64,000 nt of DNA from Comamonas thiooxydans (GCF_000964545.1 NZ_BBVD01000004.1:442121-506120), one strand, 5' to 3'; positions 34,259 to 42,742 are shown, counted from the first letter of the stretch. Notes: a model not told the origin generated them from the letters alone. Numbers and translations are program-made.

Positions 34259-36001
34259 ATGGCCACCATGGACCGACGAGCCTACGCAGAAACCTTTGGT
34301 CCCACCGTGGGTGACCGATTGCGCCTGGCCGACACCGAGCTCATCGTCGAAGTCGAAAAAGACTACACCCTGGCCGCTGGCGGCTATGGTGAGGAAGTGA
34401 AGTTCGGCGGCGGCAAGACCATCCGCGACGGCATGGCGCAAAGCCAGCGCACACGCGACGGGACGGGAACAGGGCCCTCTCGCGGCGGCTCGGTCGACAC
34501 CGTGCTGACCAACGCACTGATCCTGGACCACTGGGGCATCGTCAAGGCCGACATCGGCCTCAAGGACGGCCGCATCGTGGCCATAGGCAAGGCCGGCAAC
34601 CCCGACACTCAGCCGGGCGTGAGCATCATCATCGGCCCGGGCACGGAGATCATCTCCTGCGAAGGCAATATCGTCACCGCAGGCGGCATCGACACCCATA
34701 TCCATTTCATTGCCCCGCAGCAGATCGAAGAAGCACTGACCAGCGGCGTGACCACCATGATCGGCGGCGGCACCGGCCCGGCCACCGGCACCTTCGCCAC
34801 CACCTGCACGCCAGGCCCCTGGCATATGGAACGCATGCTGCAGGCCGCCGACGCCTTCCCCATGAATCTGGGTTTTCTGGGCAAGGGCAATGCCAGCCTG
34901 CCCGGCGGCCTGCACGAGCAGATCAATGCCGGCGCCATCGGCCTCAAGCTGCACGAGGACTGGGGCAGCACGCCGGCAGCGATCAGCAACTGCCTCGATG
35001 TGGCCGAAGACACCGACACCCAGGTCGCCATCCACACCGACACGCTCAACGAGTCCGGCTTTGTGGAGGACACCGTGGCCGCCTTCAAGGGCCGCACCAT
35101 TCACACCTTCCACACCGAAGGCGCGGGTGGCGGCCATGCGCCCGACATCCTCAAGGTGGTGGGCGAGGCCAATGTGCTACCCAGCTCCACCAACCCCACG
35201 CGCCCCTACACCATCAACACGCTGGACGAGCATGTGGACATGCTCATGGTCTGCCACCACCTGGACGCCGGCATTGCCGAAGACCTGGCCTTTGCCGAAA
35301 GCCGCATCCGCAAGGAAACGATTGCTGCCGAGGACATCCTGCACGACATCGGCGCGATCAGCATGTTCAGCTCCGACAGCCAGGCCATGGGCCGCGTGGG
35401 CGAGGTCATACTGCGCACCTGGCAGACGGCGCACAAGATGAAGCTGCAGCGCGGCGCCCTGAGTGGTGACGGCGCGCGCAACGACAACTTCCGCATCAAG
35501 CGCTACATCGCCAAATACACCATCAATCCCGCGATTGCCCATGGCATCAGCCACGAGGTGGGCAGCATCGAGGTGGGCAAGTGGGCCGATATCGTGATCT
35601 GGAAGCCGGCCTTCTTTGGTGTCAAGCCGTTTTGCATACTCAAGGGCGGCAGCATCGCCATGGCGGCCATGGGCGATCCGAACGCCTCCATTCCCACGCC
35701 TCAGCCCGTGCATTACCGCCCCATGTTCGCGAGCTTTGGCGGAGCGCTTGCCAGGACCTCGCTGACCTTTGTCTCCCAGGCCGGACTTGCCGCCGGCATC
35801 GGCCAGCGCTTCGGCCTGCAAAAGACCTTGTCGGCGGTGAAGGGCATACGCAATGTGAAGAAGCAGCACATGATCCACAACGATCTGGCGCCACATATGG
35901 AGGTGGATGCCCAGACCTATGCCGTGCGCGCCAATGGCGATCTGCTGACCTGCGAGCCCGCGGTCAGCCTGCCCATGGCACAGCGCTATTTTCTGTTCTG
36001 A
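34259..36001 (+). CDS. ureC: Urease alpha subunit UreC
   Basis: 580 residues. All catalytic residues are present with a constant +13 offset to the Klebsiella enzyme: His147 and His149 (DTHIHF), carbamylated Lys230 (GLKLHEDWG) with His232, His259, His285, flap Cys332 and His333 (MVCHHLD), and Asp373. It binds the two nickel ions and hydrolyses urea to ammonia and carbamate. A GGAG ribosome site lies upstream. An antisense GGCT gene overlaps the last 16 bases. Confidence 0.98.
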   Translation: MATMDRRAYAETFGPTVGDRLRLADTELIVEVEKDYTLAAGGYGEEVKFGGGKTIRDGMAQSQRTRDGTGTGPSRGGSVDTVLTNALILDHWGIVKADIGLKDGRIVAIGKAGNPDTQPGVSIIIGPGTEIISCEGNIVTAGGIDTHIHFIAPQQIEEALTSGVTTMIGGGTGPATGTFATTCTPGPWHMERMLQAADAFPMNLGFLGKGNASLPGGLHEQINAGAIGLKLHEDWGSTPAAISNCLDVAEDTDTQVAIHTDTLNESGFVEDTVAAFKGRTIHTFHTEGAGGGHAPDILKVVGEANVLPSSTNPTRPYTINTLDEHVDMLMVCHHLDAGIAEDLAFAESRIRKETIAAEDILHDIGAISMFSSDSQAMGRVGEVILRTWQTAHKMKLQRGALSGDGARNDNFRIKRYIAKYTINPAIAHGISHEVGSIEVGKWADIVIWKPAFFGVKPFCILKGGSIAMAAMGDPNASIPTPQPVHYRPMFASFGGALARTSLTFVSQAGLAAGIGQRFGLQKTLSAVKGIRNVKKQHMIHNDLAPHMEVDAQTYAVRANGDLLTCEPAVSLPMAQRYFLF

Positions 36002-36492
36002 GCGGTGTTGAGCTGAAACTCCGAATCCGGATGCTGCATGCCCTTGCCCTCAAACCAGGCCAGCCAGTCACTGACGGCAAGCTCCGGCGCAGCGCTCACG
36101 GTGGCGGGCAAGGCCTCGTACACCAGCACAGTGATGGACTGCTGACCGCCCTGGGTCAGCATCACGGGCAGGGTCAGAATGCGCTTGACGTATTCGCCCA
36201 GGTCTTCGGGCCACAGGCCTTCGATGCGATCCATGGCCCGCTCCAGCGCTGCGTCCATGGGGTAGACCTCGGCCAGCACGGTCTGCGAGCCTTGCAGCCT
36301 CAGGCCCGGGTACCAGCCGAGGTCATGCAAAATGCCGGTCAGCTGGGTCCTGCCGACACAGGCGACGCCCGGCTGGAGCCTTGCAATATCGTTGATGCCA
36401 CCGGCACGCAAAGTGCCATACACCGCCACATAGGCTGCGCCACAGCCCTGCCAGTCGGCAGGCGCATCATGCAAAGAGGTCGGGGCGGCCAT
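35986..36492 (-). CDS. Gamma-glutamylcyclotransferase-like (AIG2/GGCT) protein
   Basis: 168 residues from the ATG at 36492. A TTG at 36510 is an alternative. The family substrate loop 'VAVYGTLRAGGINDI' is present, as is the region 'LDGAL...MDRIEGLWPED', where the catalytic Glu of GGCT proteins is expected (MDRIEG). It is antisense within the urease operon, overlapping the 3' end of ureC by 16 bases and filling the 600-base gap before ureE. The substrate is uncertain. Confidence 0.8.
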   Translation of the reverse strand: MAAPTSLHDAPADWQGCGAAYVAVYGTLRAGGINDIARLQPGVACVGRTQLTGILHDLGWYPGLRLQGSQTVLAEVYPMDAALERAMDRIEGLWPEDLGEYVKRILTLPVMLTQGGQQSITVLVYEALPATVSAAPELAVSDWLAWFEGKGMQHPDSEFQLNTAQNRK

Positions 36493-36601
36493 TTCTGTCG
36501 AAGTTTCCAAAAGAGTTGTCCATCAAAATCACTGATATGCGCAGCGCATGCAACATGCGCGCCAATCTGGTCCGGGCCTTTTATTTCATTGTGAGTTCAC
36601 C

Positions 36602-37123
36602 ATGCTGACTGCCAACAAACTGCTGCTCCAGGGCCAGGGCCTTTCCGCCGTCATCCTCAAACGCGCCGCGTCCGTGGAACTGGACTGGGACGTACGTCAG
36701 AAGAGCCGCTTCGCCGCCACCGACAGCCAGGGTCGCGAGCTGGCCGTCTTCTTGCCACGCGGCCAGGCTGTGCGCGGCGGCGATGTACTGGTGGCCGAAG
36801 ACGGCAGCCTGATCCGCGTGCTGGCCGCGCCGCAAAAAGTGCTGCATATCACGGCCTGCGCCGAGCATGGCACGCCGTTTGACCTGATGCGCGCGGCCTA
36901 CCATCTGGGCAACCGCCATGTGCCGATCGAGCTGCAGCCCGACCACCTGAAGATCGAACCCGACCATGTGCTGGCCGATATGCTGCGCAGCATGCATATG
37001 ACGGTGGTCGAAGCCGATCTGCCGTTCGAGCCCGAAGGAGGCGCCTATGGCGGCCATGTGACCAATGACGGCCACAGCCACCATCATCACGGCCATGGAC
37101 ACTCGCATGACCACGCCCACTGA
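36602..37123 (+). CDS. ureE: Urease nickel metallochaperone UreE
   Basis: 173 residues from the ATG at 36602. The N-terminal peptide-binding domain (LTANKLLLQGQGLS; 'ELDWDVRQKSRFAATDSQGREL', in part) is followed by the nickel-binding domain with 'ACAEHGTPFDLMRAAYHLGNRHVPIEL', in part. The final 16 residues are a histidine-rich nickel-binding tail (nine His). ureF starts within the last codons (17-base overlap), so the two are translationally coupled. Confidence 0.96.
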   Translation: MLTANKLLLQGQGLSAVILKRAASVELDWDVRQKSRFAATDSQGRELAVFLPRGQAVRGGDVLVAEDGSLIRVLAAPQKVLHITACAEHGTPFDLMRAAYHLGNRHVPIELQPDHLKIEPDHVLADMLRSMHMTVVEADLPFEPEGGAYGGHVTNDGHSHHHHGHGHSHDHAH

Positions 37124-37823
37124 GCCACTGCTGGCTCTTGGCGCGCAGAGCTTTCTGCAGCTGATGTGGCTGGCCTCGCCGGCCCTGCCCATCGGCGGCT
37201 TTTCCTACTCGGAAGGGCTTGAAGCAGCCATCAATGCGGCGCTGGTCGCAACGGAAGCAGAGGCCGCCGGCTGGCTGGTGCAGCAGCTGCATCTGACCCA
37301 GTCGCGCGGGGACATGGCCTTGATTGCGCAGGCCATGCCGGCCTGGAAAGGCGCCGATCTGGCGCGCATCGCCAGCCTCAACCAGTGGGTAAGAGTCACG
37401 CGCGAAACCAGCGAGCTGCGCCTGCAGACCGAGCAGATGGGCCGCTCGCTGACCGAGTGGCTGAAAAACCGCTACGCCGATGAAGCAGTCCCTCTGGCCT
37501 GCGTCCACTGGCTGGCCGCGCAGGATGCCAGCTACCCCATCGCCTTCTCGCTGGCGGCCCAATGCACCGGAGCCACGCCGCGCGATGCGCTGCTGGCCTA
37601 TGCCTTTGGCTGGGCCGAGAACATGGTTCAGGCCGCCATCAAGACCGTGCCCCTGGGCCAGAGCGCCGGCCAGCGCATCCTGGCGCGACTGACTTCCGAG
37701 ATTCCTGCCGCCGTCGAATACGCGCTGGCATTGCCGGACAACGCAAGACAGGCTTTTTCGCCCATGCTGGCCATTCTCTCGGCCCAGCATGAACACCAGT
37801 ATTCTCGACTTTTCCGTAGCTGA
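37107..37823 (+). CDS. ureF: Urease accessory protein UreF
   Basis: 238 residues from the ATG at 37107. Longer in-frame starts lie inside ureE's histidine tail and have no ribosome site. Canonical segments: 'LMWLASPALPIGGFSYSEGLE' (in part), 'ETSELRLQTEQMGRSL' and 'AFGWAENMVQAAIKTVPLGQ'. UreF bridges UreD and UreG in the activation complex. Confidence 0.95.
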   Translation: MTTPTEPLLALGAQSFLQLMWLASPALPIGGFSYSEGLEAAINAALVATEAEAAGWLVQQLHLTQSRGDMALIAQAMPAWKGADLARIASLNQWVRVTRETSELRLQTEQMGRSLTEWLKNRYADEAVPLACVHWLAAQDASYPIAFSLAAQCTGATPRDALLAYAFGWAENMVQAAIKTVPLGQSAGQRILARLTSEIPAAVEYALALPDNARQAFSPMLAILSAQHEHQYSRLFRS

Positions 37824-37836
37824 ACCTTCGTCCGCC

Positions 37837-38169
37837 ATGTCTGCACTGTTTGCCGCCACACCCCAGCCACCGTACTACGCCGCCATCTTCACCTCCCAGC
37901 GCACCCAGGAGGACCGGGGCTATGGCGAGATGGCCGACCGCATGGTGGAGCTGGCCGGCCAGCAAGCAGGCTATCTGGGCGCTGAAAGCACCCGCGATGC
38001 CCAGGGCTTCGGCATCACCGTGTCTTACTGGGAAAGCGAGGAAGCCATCCGTCAATGGAAGCACAACGCCGAGCACCAGATCGCCCAGGAAAAAGGTCAC
38101 ACCGCCTGGTACCAGCATTTCGAGCTGCGCATTGCCAAGGTGGAGCGTGCCTACGGCAAGGCCCGCTGA
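37837..38169 (+). CDS. Antibiotic biosynthesis monooxygenase-like (ABM-fold) protein
   Basis: 110 residues from the ATG at 37837. A start at 37789 overlapping ureF would add 16. It is a ferredoxin-like ABM fold with 'YYAAIFTSQRTQ', 'GYLGAESTRDAQGFGITVSYWES' (in part) and 'WKHNAEHQIAQEKG', resembling HdeR/YgiN-type small enzymes. It sits between ureF and ureG, a position seen in related urease operons, but a role in urease activation is not known. Confidence 0.78.
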   Translation: MSALFAATPQPPYYAAIFTSQRTQEDRGYGEMADRMVELAGQQAGYLGAESTRDAQGFGITVSYWESEEAIRQWKHNAEHQIAQEKGHTAWYQHFELRIAKVERAYGKAR

Positions 38170-38201
38170 TCGCAACCCTCTCACCCCCGAAAGAACTCAC
38201 C

Positions 38202-38861
38202 ATGTCGACCGCACTGCACCATATCCCCAACCGCACCAAGAAGCTGCCGCCGCTGCGCGTGGGCATAGGCGGGCCCGTGGGCTCGGGCAAGACCACGATT
38301 CTGGAGATGCTCTGCAAGGCCATGCGCGGCAAATGGGACCTGGTTGCCATCACCAACGACATCTACACCAAGGAGGATCAGCGCCTGCTGACCATCAGTG
38401 GTGCCCTGCCCGCCGAGCGCATCATGGGGGTGGAAACCGGCGGCTGCCCGCACACGGCGATTCGCGAGGACGCCTCCATCAACCTGGAAGCCATCGACCG
38501 CATGCTCAAGGACTTCCCCGATGCCGACATCGTCTTCATCGAATCGGGCGGCGACAACCTGGCGGCCACCTTCAGCCCCGAGCTGTCGGATCTGACCATC
38601 TACGTGATCGACGTGGCAGCAGGCGAGAAGATTCCGCGCAAGGGCGGCCCCGGCATCACCAAGAGCGATCTCTTCGTCATCAACAAGACCGACCTGGCCC
38701 CCCATGTGGGCGCCAATCTGGACATCATGCGCAGCGACACCATCAAGCAGCGCACCACGCCCAAGGGGCTCAAGCCTTTTGTGATGACCAATCTCAAGAC
38801 ACTGGAAGGTCTGGACGAGGTGGTGACCTTCATAGAAAAACAGGGCCTGCTGGCGGCCTGA
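38202..38861 (+). CDS. ureG: Urease GTPase UreG
   Basis: 219 residues. P-loop GGPVGSGKTT, the conserved metal motif CPH in 'VETGGCPHTAIREDASIN', 'FIESGGDNLAATFSPEL' and the G4 motif 'VINKTDLA'. UreG couples GTP hydrolysis to nickel delivery with UreD, UreF and UreE. Last gene of the urease operon. Confidence 0.97.
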   Translation: MSTALHHIPNRTKKLPPLRVGIGGPVGSGKTTILEMLCKAMRGKWDLVAITNDIYTKEDQRLLTISGALPAERIMGVETGGCPHTAIREDASINLEAIDRMLKDFPDADIVFIESGGDNLAATFSPELSDLTIYVIDVAAGEKIPRKGGPGITKSDLFVINKTDLAPHVGANLDIMRSDTIKQRTTPKGLKPFVMTNLKTLEGLDEVVTFIEKQGLLAA

Positions 38862-38879
38862 TCATCTCTTTCGGGACGA

Positions 38880-38910
38880 AAAAAAGCCGCCTTGAGCGGC
38901 GGCTGTTTCT
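38880..38910 (-). terminator. Intrinsic terminator of the 25-residue peptide gene
   Basis: Stem agccgcc paired with ggcggct. The minus strand carries a run of seven T after the stem, while the plus strand has only a weak T tract. It lies 16 bases after the small gene's stop, and may also slow ureG read-through. Confidence 0.8.
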
Positions 38911-38925
38911 CGAACCAGTGCGTGA

Positions 38926-39003
38926 TTACTGGTTGGCCAGGTCCAGATGGAACTCGCGAGCTTCTTGGATGAATTCGATCAGGGAGTTGATAGCTTGGCG
39001 CAT
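38926..39003 (-). CDS. 25-residue peptide gene (small protein of unknown function)
   Basis: ATG at 39003, TAA at 38926-38928. The peptide begins MRQAINSLIEFIQ and ends in DLANQ. It is amphipathic-helical in character with Glu/Arg on one face and Ile/Leu/Phe on the other. Many codons end in C or G as in the neighbours. A GAAAG element precedes the ATG. It has a strong sigma-70-like promoter, a palindrome over the start point and an intrinsic terminator of its own, so it is an independent transcription unit of about 220 bases. It could also act as a small RNA. No known family is recognised. Confidence 0.6.
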   Translation of the reverse strand: MRQAINSLIEFIQEAREFHLDLANQ

Positions 39004-39088
39004 GATGAGCTTTCTATGAAATCAAGAGATGCACTTCAAGCGATGGACAGCACGCATCTCATGTACTGTCATTCGCGGGTTAAGCCTT

Positions 39089-39102
39089 AAGGGTTAACCC
39101 TT
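39089..39102. promoter_or_regulatory. Perfect 14-bp palindrome at the small gene's start point
   Basis: aagggttaaccctt, immediately downstream of the -10 box and overlapping the expected transcription start, with a partial second copy (gggttaa) at about 39077. A candidate repressor operator. Confidence 0.6.
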
Positions 39103-39109
39103 GTGGCTA

Positions 39110-39138
39110 AGTATAAACCACTATCTTCGTTTTTGCAA
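39110..39138 (-). promoter_or_regulatory. Sigma-70-type promoter of the 25-residue peptide gene
   Basis: Minus-strand -35 TTGCAA (39133-39138) and -10 TATACT (39110-39115) with 17-base spacing. Predicted start near 39103, giving a 5' leader of about 100 bases. Confidence 0.7.
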
Positions 39139-39486
39139 AGCCCGTCCTGCGCAAAGGACGTCAGACTCGTCAGCGCACTGACTCGAAGTACTTGCTCACG
39201 CAGTTGCAAGGCCTGTGCAGGTCAATATTTGCGAGATTCCTGCATCAAAATTGCCGCAGAATGCTGTACTTTTCACCAGTAGGTCACCGAATTTGCCCTC
39301 CGACTGCTACGCTATGGCCTGTTGACAATATTTGTGGCGGGCTCACAACTCCCGCAGGTGGAAAGTGGAAATGGCGCGAGATTGTGGTTTGCAGCAGATG
39401 GACGGGCTTGCGTCCCATCGAGTGAATGCCGACATCCAGCCCGGCCGATATGCAGCGCCCGCCTTCCGCCGCAAGGGAGTGCGCGC
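39139..39486. other. Intergenic stretch before the GNAT gene
   Basis: About 350 bases between the small gene's promoter and the GNAT start. No gene or clear hairpin was found. It is less GC-rich to about 39320, and any GNAT promoter would lie here. Confidence 0.4.
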
Positions 39487-40002
39487 ATGAGCTCCACGCT
39501 GACCGGCCCGGGCACGACCGACTCCTGGCATATCACCACCATGAACCCCGCAGAAGCCCCCTGGCATCTGCTGCTGCTGGCCGACCCCTCGCGCGAGCGC
39601 GTCAAGCGCTATCTGCCCGGCTCCACCTGTTTTGGAGCGCGCCAGACGACCCAGTTCACGCCCAGCGGCCTCGGTGCCCTGATCGGCGTATGCGTGCTGG
39701 TCCCCGAGGGCGACGGCCTTCACCGATGGGAGCTGATGAATATGGCCGTGTCCACGGCCTGGCAGAGCAAGGGCATAGGTTCGGCCCTGCTGCAGCGCGC
39801 CATCCGTGAGATGCGCGAACGCGGCGTACAACAGCTGGAAGTGGGAACTGGCAGCTTTGGCGACCAGTTGCTGTTCTATCAACGCCTGGGGTTTCGCGTC
39901 ACCGACATCGAGCGCGACTTCTTTTTGCAGAACTACACCACCCCGCTGTGGGAGCGCGGCGTGCAGCACAAAGACATGCTCAAGCTGACGCTGGATCTCT
40001 GA
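39487..40002 (+). CDS. GNAT-family N-acetyltransferase
   Basis: 171 residues. The ATG at 39487 has an AAGGGAG site 8 bases upstream. The acetyl-CoA motif A is 'NMAVSTAWQSKGIGSALLQRAI' (in part, Q/RxxGxG/A as QSKGIG), followed by 'FYQRLGFRVTDIERDFF', typical of motif B. The acceptor substrate is unknown. Nearest neighbours are unrelated. Confidence 0.85.
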   Translation: MSSTLTGPGTTDSWHITTMNPAEAPWHLLLLADPSRERVKRYLPGSTCFGARQTTQFTPSGLGALIGVCVLVPEGDGLHRWELMNMAVSTAWQSKGIGSALLQRAIREMRERGVQQLEVGTGSFGDQLLFYQRLGFRVTDIERDFFLQNYTTPLWERGVQHKDMLKLTLDL

Positions 40003-40073
40003 AAGCACTAGCGGCCGCCCCAAGATCTACAAGGCAGGGTGCCTGAAAAGCACAACGCACAAAGCACAAAGAA

Positions 40074-40097
40074 CAAGAGGCGCCGCAGCGCCTCTTG
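40074..40097. terminator. Convergent-gene hairpin terminator
   Basis: Ten-base arms caagaggcgc and gcgcctcttg around cgca, between the convergent GNAT and DAHP synthase genes. The T tract is weak on both strands. Confidence 0.6.
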
Positions 40098-40121
40098 CTC
40101 ATCCAGCCTCGTCCGGCTACC

Positions 40122-41258
40122 TCAGGCCGCCTTGAGGCGACGTGCGCGCACGGCGGCTGCCAGTTGCTCCAGCACCGGCGTCGTCTGCTCCATGCTGATG
40201 CAGGCATCGGTGAGCGAGACACCGTATTGCAGCTCCTGCCCTTCGACAATGTCCTGGCGGCCTTCGTGAATATGGCTTTCGATCATCACGCCGGTGATGC
40301 GTGTGTCGCCCCCCGCAATCTGCTGGGCCACATCCGCTGATACATCGATCTGGCGACGATGTTGCTTGCTGCTGTTGGCATGCGAGAAGTCGATCATCAC
40401 CTGCGGGTGCAGGCCCGCTTTTTCCAGCACTTCGCACGCGGCCTGAACATGGGCCGCGTCGTAGTTGGGAGCCTTGCCGCCGCGCAGGATGATGTGGCAG
40501 TCCTGATTGCCGCGTGTCTCGAAGATCGCACTCTGGCCCATCTTGGTCATGCCCATGAACGCATGCGAGGACTGGGCTGCCAAAATGGCATCGCTGGCCA
40601 CCTTCACGCCGCCATCGGTGCCGTTCTTGAAGCCCACAGGGCAGCTCAGACCGCTGGCCAGCTGGCGATGGCTCTGGCTCTCCGTGGTGCGCGCACCAAT
40701 CGCGCCCCAGCTGACCAGGTCGCTGATGAACTGCGGCGACAGCAGATCCAGGAATTCCGTGCCCGCGGGCAGGCCCAGCGCCAGCACATCGAGCAGCAGG
40801 CGGCGCGCCAGCTCCAGCCCTTCGTTGACGGCAAAGCTGCCGTCGCGGTACGGGTCATTGATATAGCCCTTCCAGCCCACTGTAGTGCGCGGCTTCTCGA
40901 AGTAGACCCGCATCACGATCAGCAGATCGTCCTTGAGCGCATCGGCCTGGACCTTGAGCTGGCGCGCGTAATCCATGGCCTGATCGTGATCGTGAATGGA
41001 GCAAGGCCCGACCACCACCACCAGCCGGTCATCCTGGCCATGCAGCACGCGCGAGATGGCGGCTCGGCTGGATTCGACCAGCTGCTGCGCCTCTTCGGTC
41101 ACGGGCAACCACTCTTCCAGCAGTGCCGGGGTCAGCAGCGGGCGCACGATCTTGATACGTGTGTCGTCAATGCGGGTCTTGTCCAGCGTGGTCAGTTTGG
41201 GCTGGGCCTTGCGGGCCGAAGCTGCGCTGGGATGCAGGGGCGTCGTGGAGGATGTCAT
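40122..41258 (-). CDS. 3-deoxy-7-phosphoheptulonate (DAHP) synthase, class I
   Basis: 378 residues, first step of the shikimate pathway (PEP + erythrose 4-phosphate). AroF/G/H-type motifs: 'VVGPCSIHDHDQA', 'MRVYFEKPRTTVGWKG', 'GARTTESQSHRQLASGLSCPVGFKNGT' (in part) and 'MIDFSHANSSKQ'. Which aromatic amino acid inhibits it cannot be decided by eye, so no specific symbol is given. The N-terminal 25 residues are an unstructured extension. Confidence 0.95.
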   Translation of the reverse strand: MTSSTTPLHPSAASARKAQPKLTTLDKTRIDDTRIKIVRPLLTPALLEEWLPVTEEAQQLVESSRAAISRVLHGQDDRLVVVVGPCSIHDHDQAMDYARQLKVQADALKDDLLIVMRVYFEKPRTTVGWKGYINDPYRDGSFAVNEGLELARRLLLDVLALGLPAGTEFLDLLSPQFISDLVSWGAIGARTTESQSHRQLASGLSCPVGFKNGTDGGVKVASDAILAAQSSHAFMGMTKMGQSAIFETRGNQDCHIILRGGKAPNYDAAHVQAACEVLEKAGLHPQVMIDFSHANSSKQHRRQIDVSADVAQQIAGGDTRITGVMIESHIHEGRQDIVEGQELQYGVSLTDACISMEQTTPVLEQLAAAVRARRLKAA

Positions 41259-41380
41259 CCCGCTATTGTCGCGCCATGCGCTTCACCCCACGCGTTCGTC
41301 CCCCGTCGCCATTCACGCCAGGAGATCGGGCGCAACCTCCACATGGGACTGCAGCGCTGGCCGGGACGAAGCCCGGGCAT

Positions 41381-41698
41381 TCATTCCGCCGACAGCTTCA
41401 TCAGCACCAGACCGCTGACGATCAGGACAGCCGCTCCCACGCGCATGGCGCTGAGCTGCTCGCCCAGCACCGTGACGCCCACCAGGAATGCACCCACGGC
41501 GCCGATACCGGTCCAGATCGTATACGCCGTGCCCAGGGGCAGCGTGCGCATGGCCACCGACAGCAGGCCAAAGCTGGCAATCATGGCCACGATGGTGATG
41601 GCGCTGTATTTGAGGTTGGTGAAACCATGGGACTGCTTCATGGTGAAGGCCCAGACCACTTCCAGAACGCCGGCCACCAGCAGATAAACCCAAGCCAT
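41381..41698 (-). CDS. gdx: Guanidinium exporter Gdx (SugE-type SMR protein)
   Basis: 105 residues, four membrane helices. The Gdx subclass signature is clear: catalytic Glu13 in 'GVLEVVWAFTMKQSHGF' and 'AYTIWTGIGAVGAF', which separate Gdx/SugE from EmrE-type drug pumps. It works as a dual-topology dimer exchanging guanidinium for protons. An AAAGAGG ribosome site lies just downstream of a guanidine-II riboswitch, which confirms the substrate. Confidence 0.95.
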   Translation of the reverse strand: MAWVYLLVAGVLEVVWAFTMKQSHGFTNLKYSAITIVAMIASFGLLSVAMRTLPLGTAYTIWTGIGAVGAFLVGVTVLGEQLSAMRVGAAVLIVSGLVLMKLSAE

Positions 41699-41723
41699 AG
41701 AAAACCTCTTTGAAGATCAAATG

Positions 41724-41785
41724 GCCAGGCCGTCCCGGCAGGAATACAGGCCATGCATCGCATGGCCTGGCAAGGTCGTCCCTGC
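41724..41785 (-). promoter_or_regulatory. Guanidine-II (mini-ykkC) riboswitch
   Basis: Two hairpins on the minus strand, each with a perfect 6-bp stem and an ACGR loop: GCAGGG-ACGA-CCUUGC (41770-41785) and GCCGGG-ACGG-CCUGGC (41724-41739). A third linker hairpin (caggccatgc paired with gcatggcctg, 41747-41769) lies between them, so the linker is structured. The second hairpin ends 12 bases before the gdx ribosome site, as expected for translational control in which guanidine binding frees the site. Confidence 0.92.
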
Positions 41786-41938
41786 GGCATGAATCCTAAT
41801 CCGCATGGGCAAATCCGGGCCAGCCATGGGTGGTTCGGCCGCCACAATCTTGGGCCGATTTCTCGTCCGATTCGACGATGTCGCAGCGCCGGCGGCACTG
41901 CACAGTGACTCGTCCATGGAACGAGGAAGAGCTGAACA

Positions 41939-42742
41939 ATGAACCGACTGCAAGACCACGTAGCCCTGATCACGGGCGCAGGTGCCGGCATTGGCAAAGG
42001 CGTGGCACGCCGCTTTGCGGCGGAAGGCGCCAGCCTGTGGCTGGCCGATATCAATGCCGAAACCTGTGCCAGGGCCGCCGCAGAAATCCGCGCCGAATTT
42101 GGCGTTCAGGTGGGACATGCCGTGGCCGATGTGAGCGAGCATGTCGCCGTGCAGAGCATGGTCGATGCCGCCCTGGCGCAGTTCGGCCACATCGACATCC
42201 TCGTCAACAATGCCTGGGGTCGGCGCCCCGGCAGCCAGCCCGGCTTTGCCAGGGTCGAAACGCTCGGCGATCTCGATTCCGACTGGGCCTGGCGCATAGG
42301 TGCGCAATCGGCGCTCTGGGCCATGCAGGCAGTCTTCCCCAGCATGAAGGAGCGACGCTGGGGCCGGGTCATCAATATGTGCTCGCTCAACGGCGTCAAC
42401 GCCCACCCCTATTCGGCGGACTACAACATGGCCAAGGAAGCGCTGCGCACGCTCACCCGCTCTGCCGCGCGCGAATGGGCGGCCTTTGGCATCTGCTGCA
42501 ACGCCCTGTGTCCCGGCGCGGCCACCGAAGCCTATCAAAGATTTGCGGCGAGCCAGCCCGAGAACGCAGCCGACATGCTGCGCCTGAACCCCATGGGCCA
42601 TATGGGCGATCCCGAGCAGGACATTGGCGGCGCGGCCCTATTCCTGGCCAGCGAAGACTGCCGCTATGTCACGGGCAATACGCTGTTTGTCGATGGCGGC
42701 AGCCATATCAACGGCGTGCCGTGGCTGCCCAGAACGAAGTGA
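41939..42742 (+). CDS. Short-chain dehydrogenase/reductase
   Basis: 267 residues after a GAGGAAGAG ribosome site. Cofactor motif TGAGAGIGKG near the N terminus, NNAWG in place of the usual NNAG, a Ser around 'MCSLNGVN', and the catalytic Tyr/Lys in YNMAK. 'FVDGGSHINGV' closes the fold. An acidic residue after strand 2 (ADIN) suggests NAD rather than NADP. The substrate is unknown. Followed by fosA 50 bases downstream. Confidence 0.87.
   Translation: MNRLQDHVALITGAGAGIGKGVARRFAAEGASLWLADINAETCARAAAEIRAEFGVQVGHAVADVSEHVAVQSMVDAALAQFGHIDILVNNAWGRRPGSQPGFARVETLGDLDSDWAWRIGAQSALWAMQAVFPSMKERRWGRVINMCSLNGVNAHPYSADYNMAKEALRTLTRSAAREWAAFGICCNALCPGAATEAYQRFAASQPENAADMLRLNPMGHMGDPEQDIGGAALFLASEDCRYVTGNTLFVDGGSHINGVPWLPRTK

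Noticed and set aside
36865..37123. The histidine-rich end of ureE as a repeat expansion artefact
   Set aside because: His-rich UreE tails are a known nickel-binding feature and the reading frame is intact.
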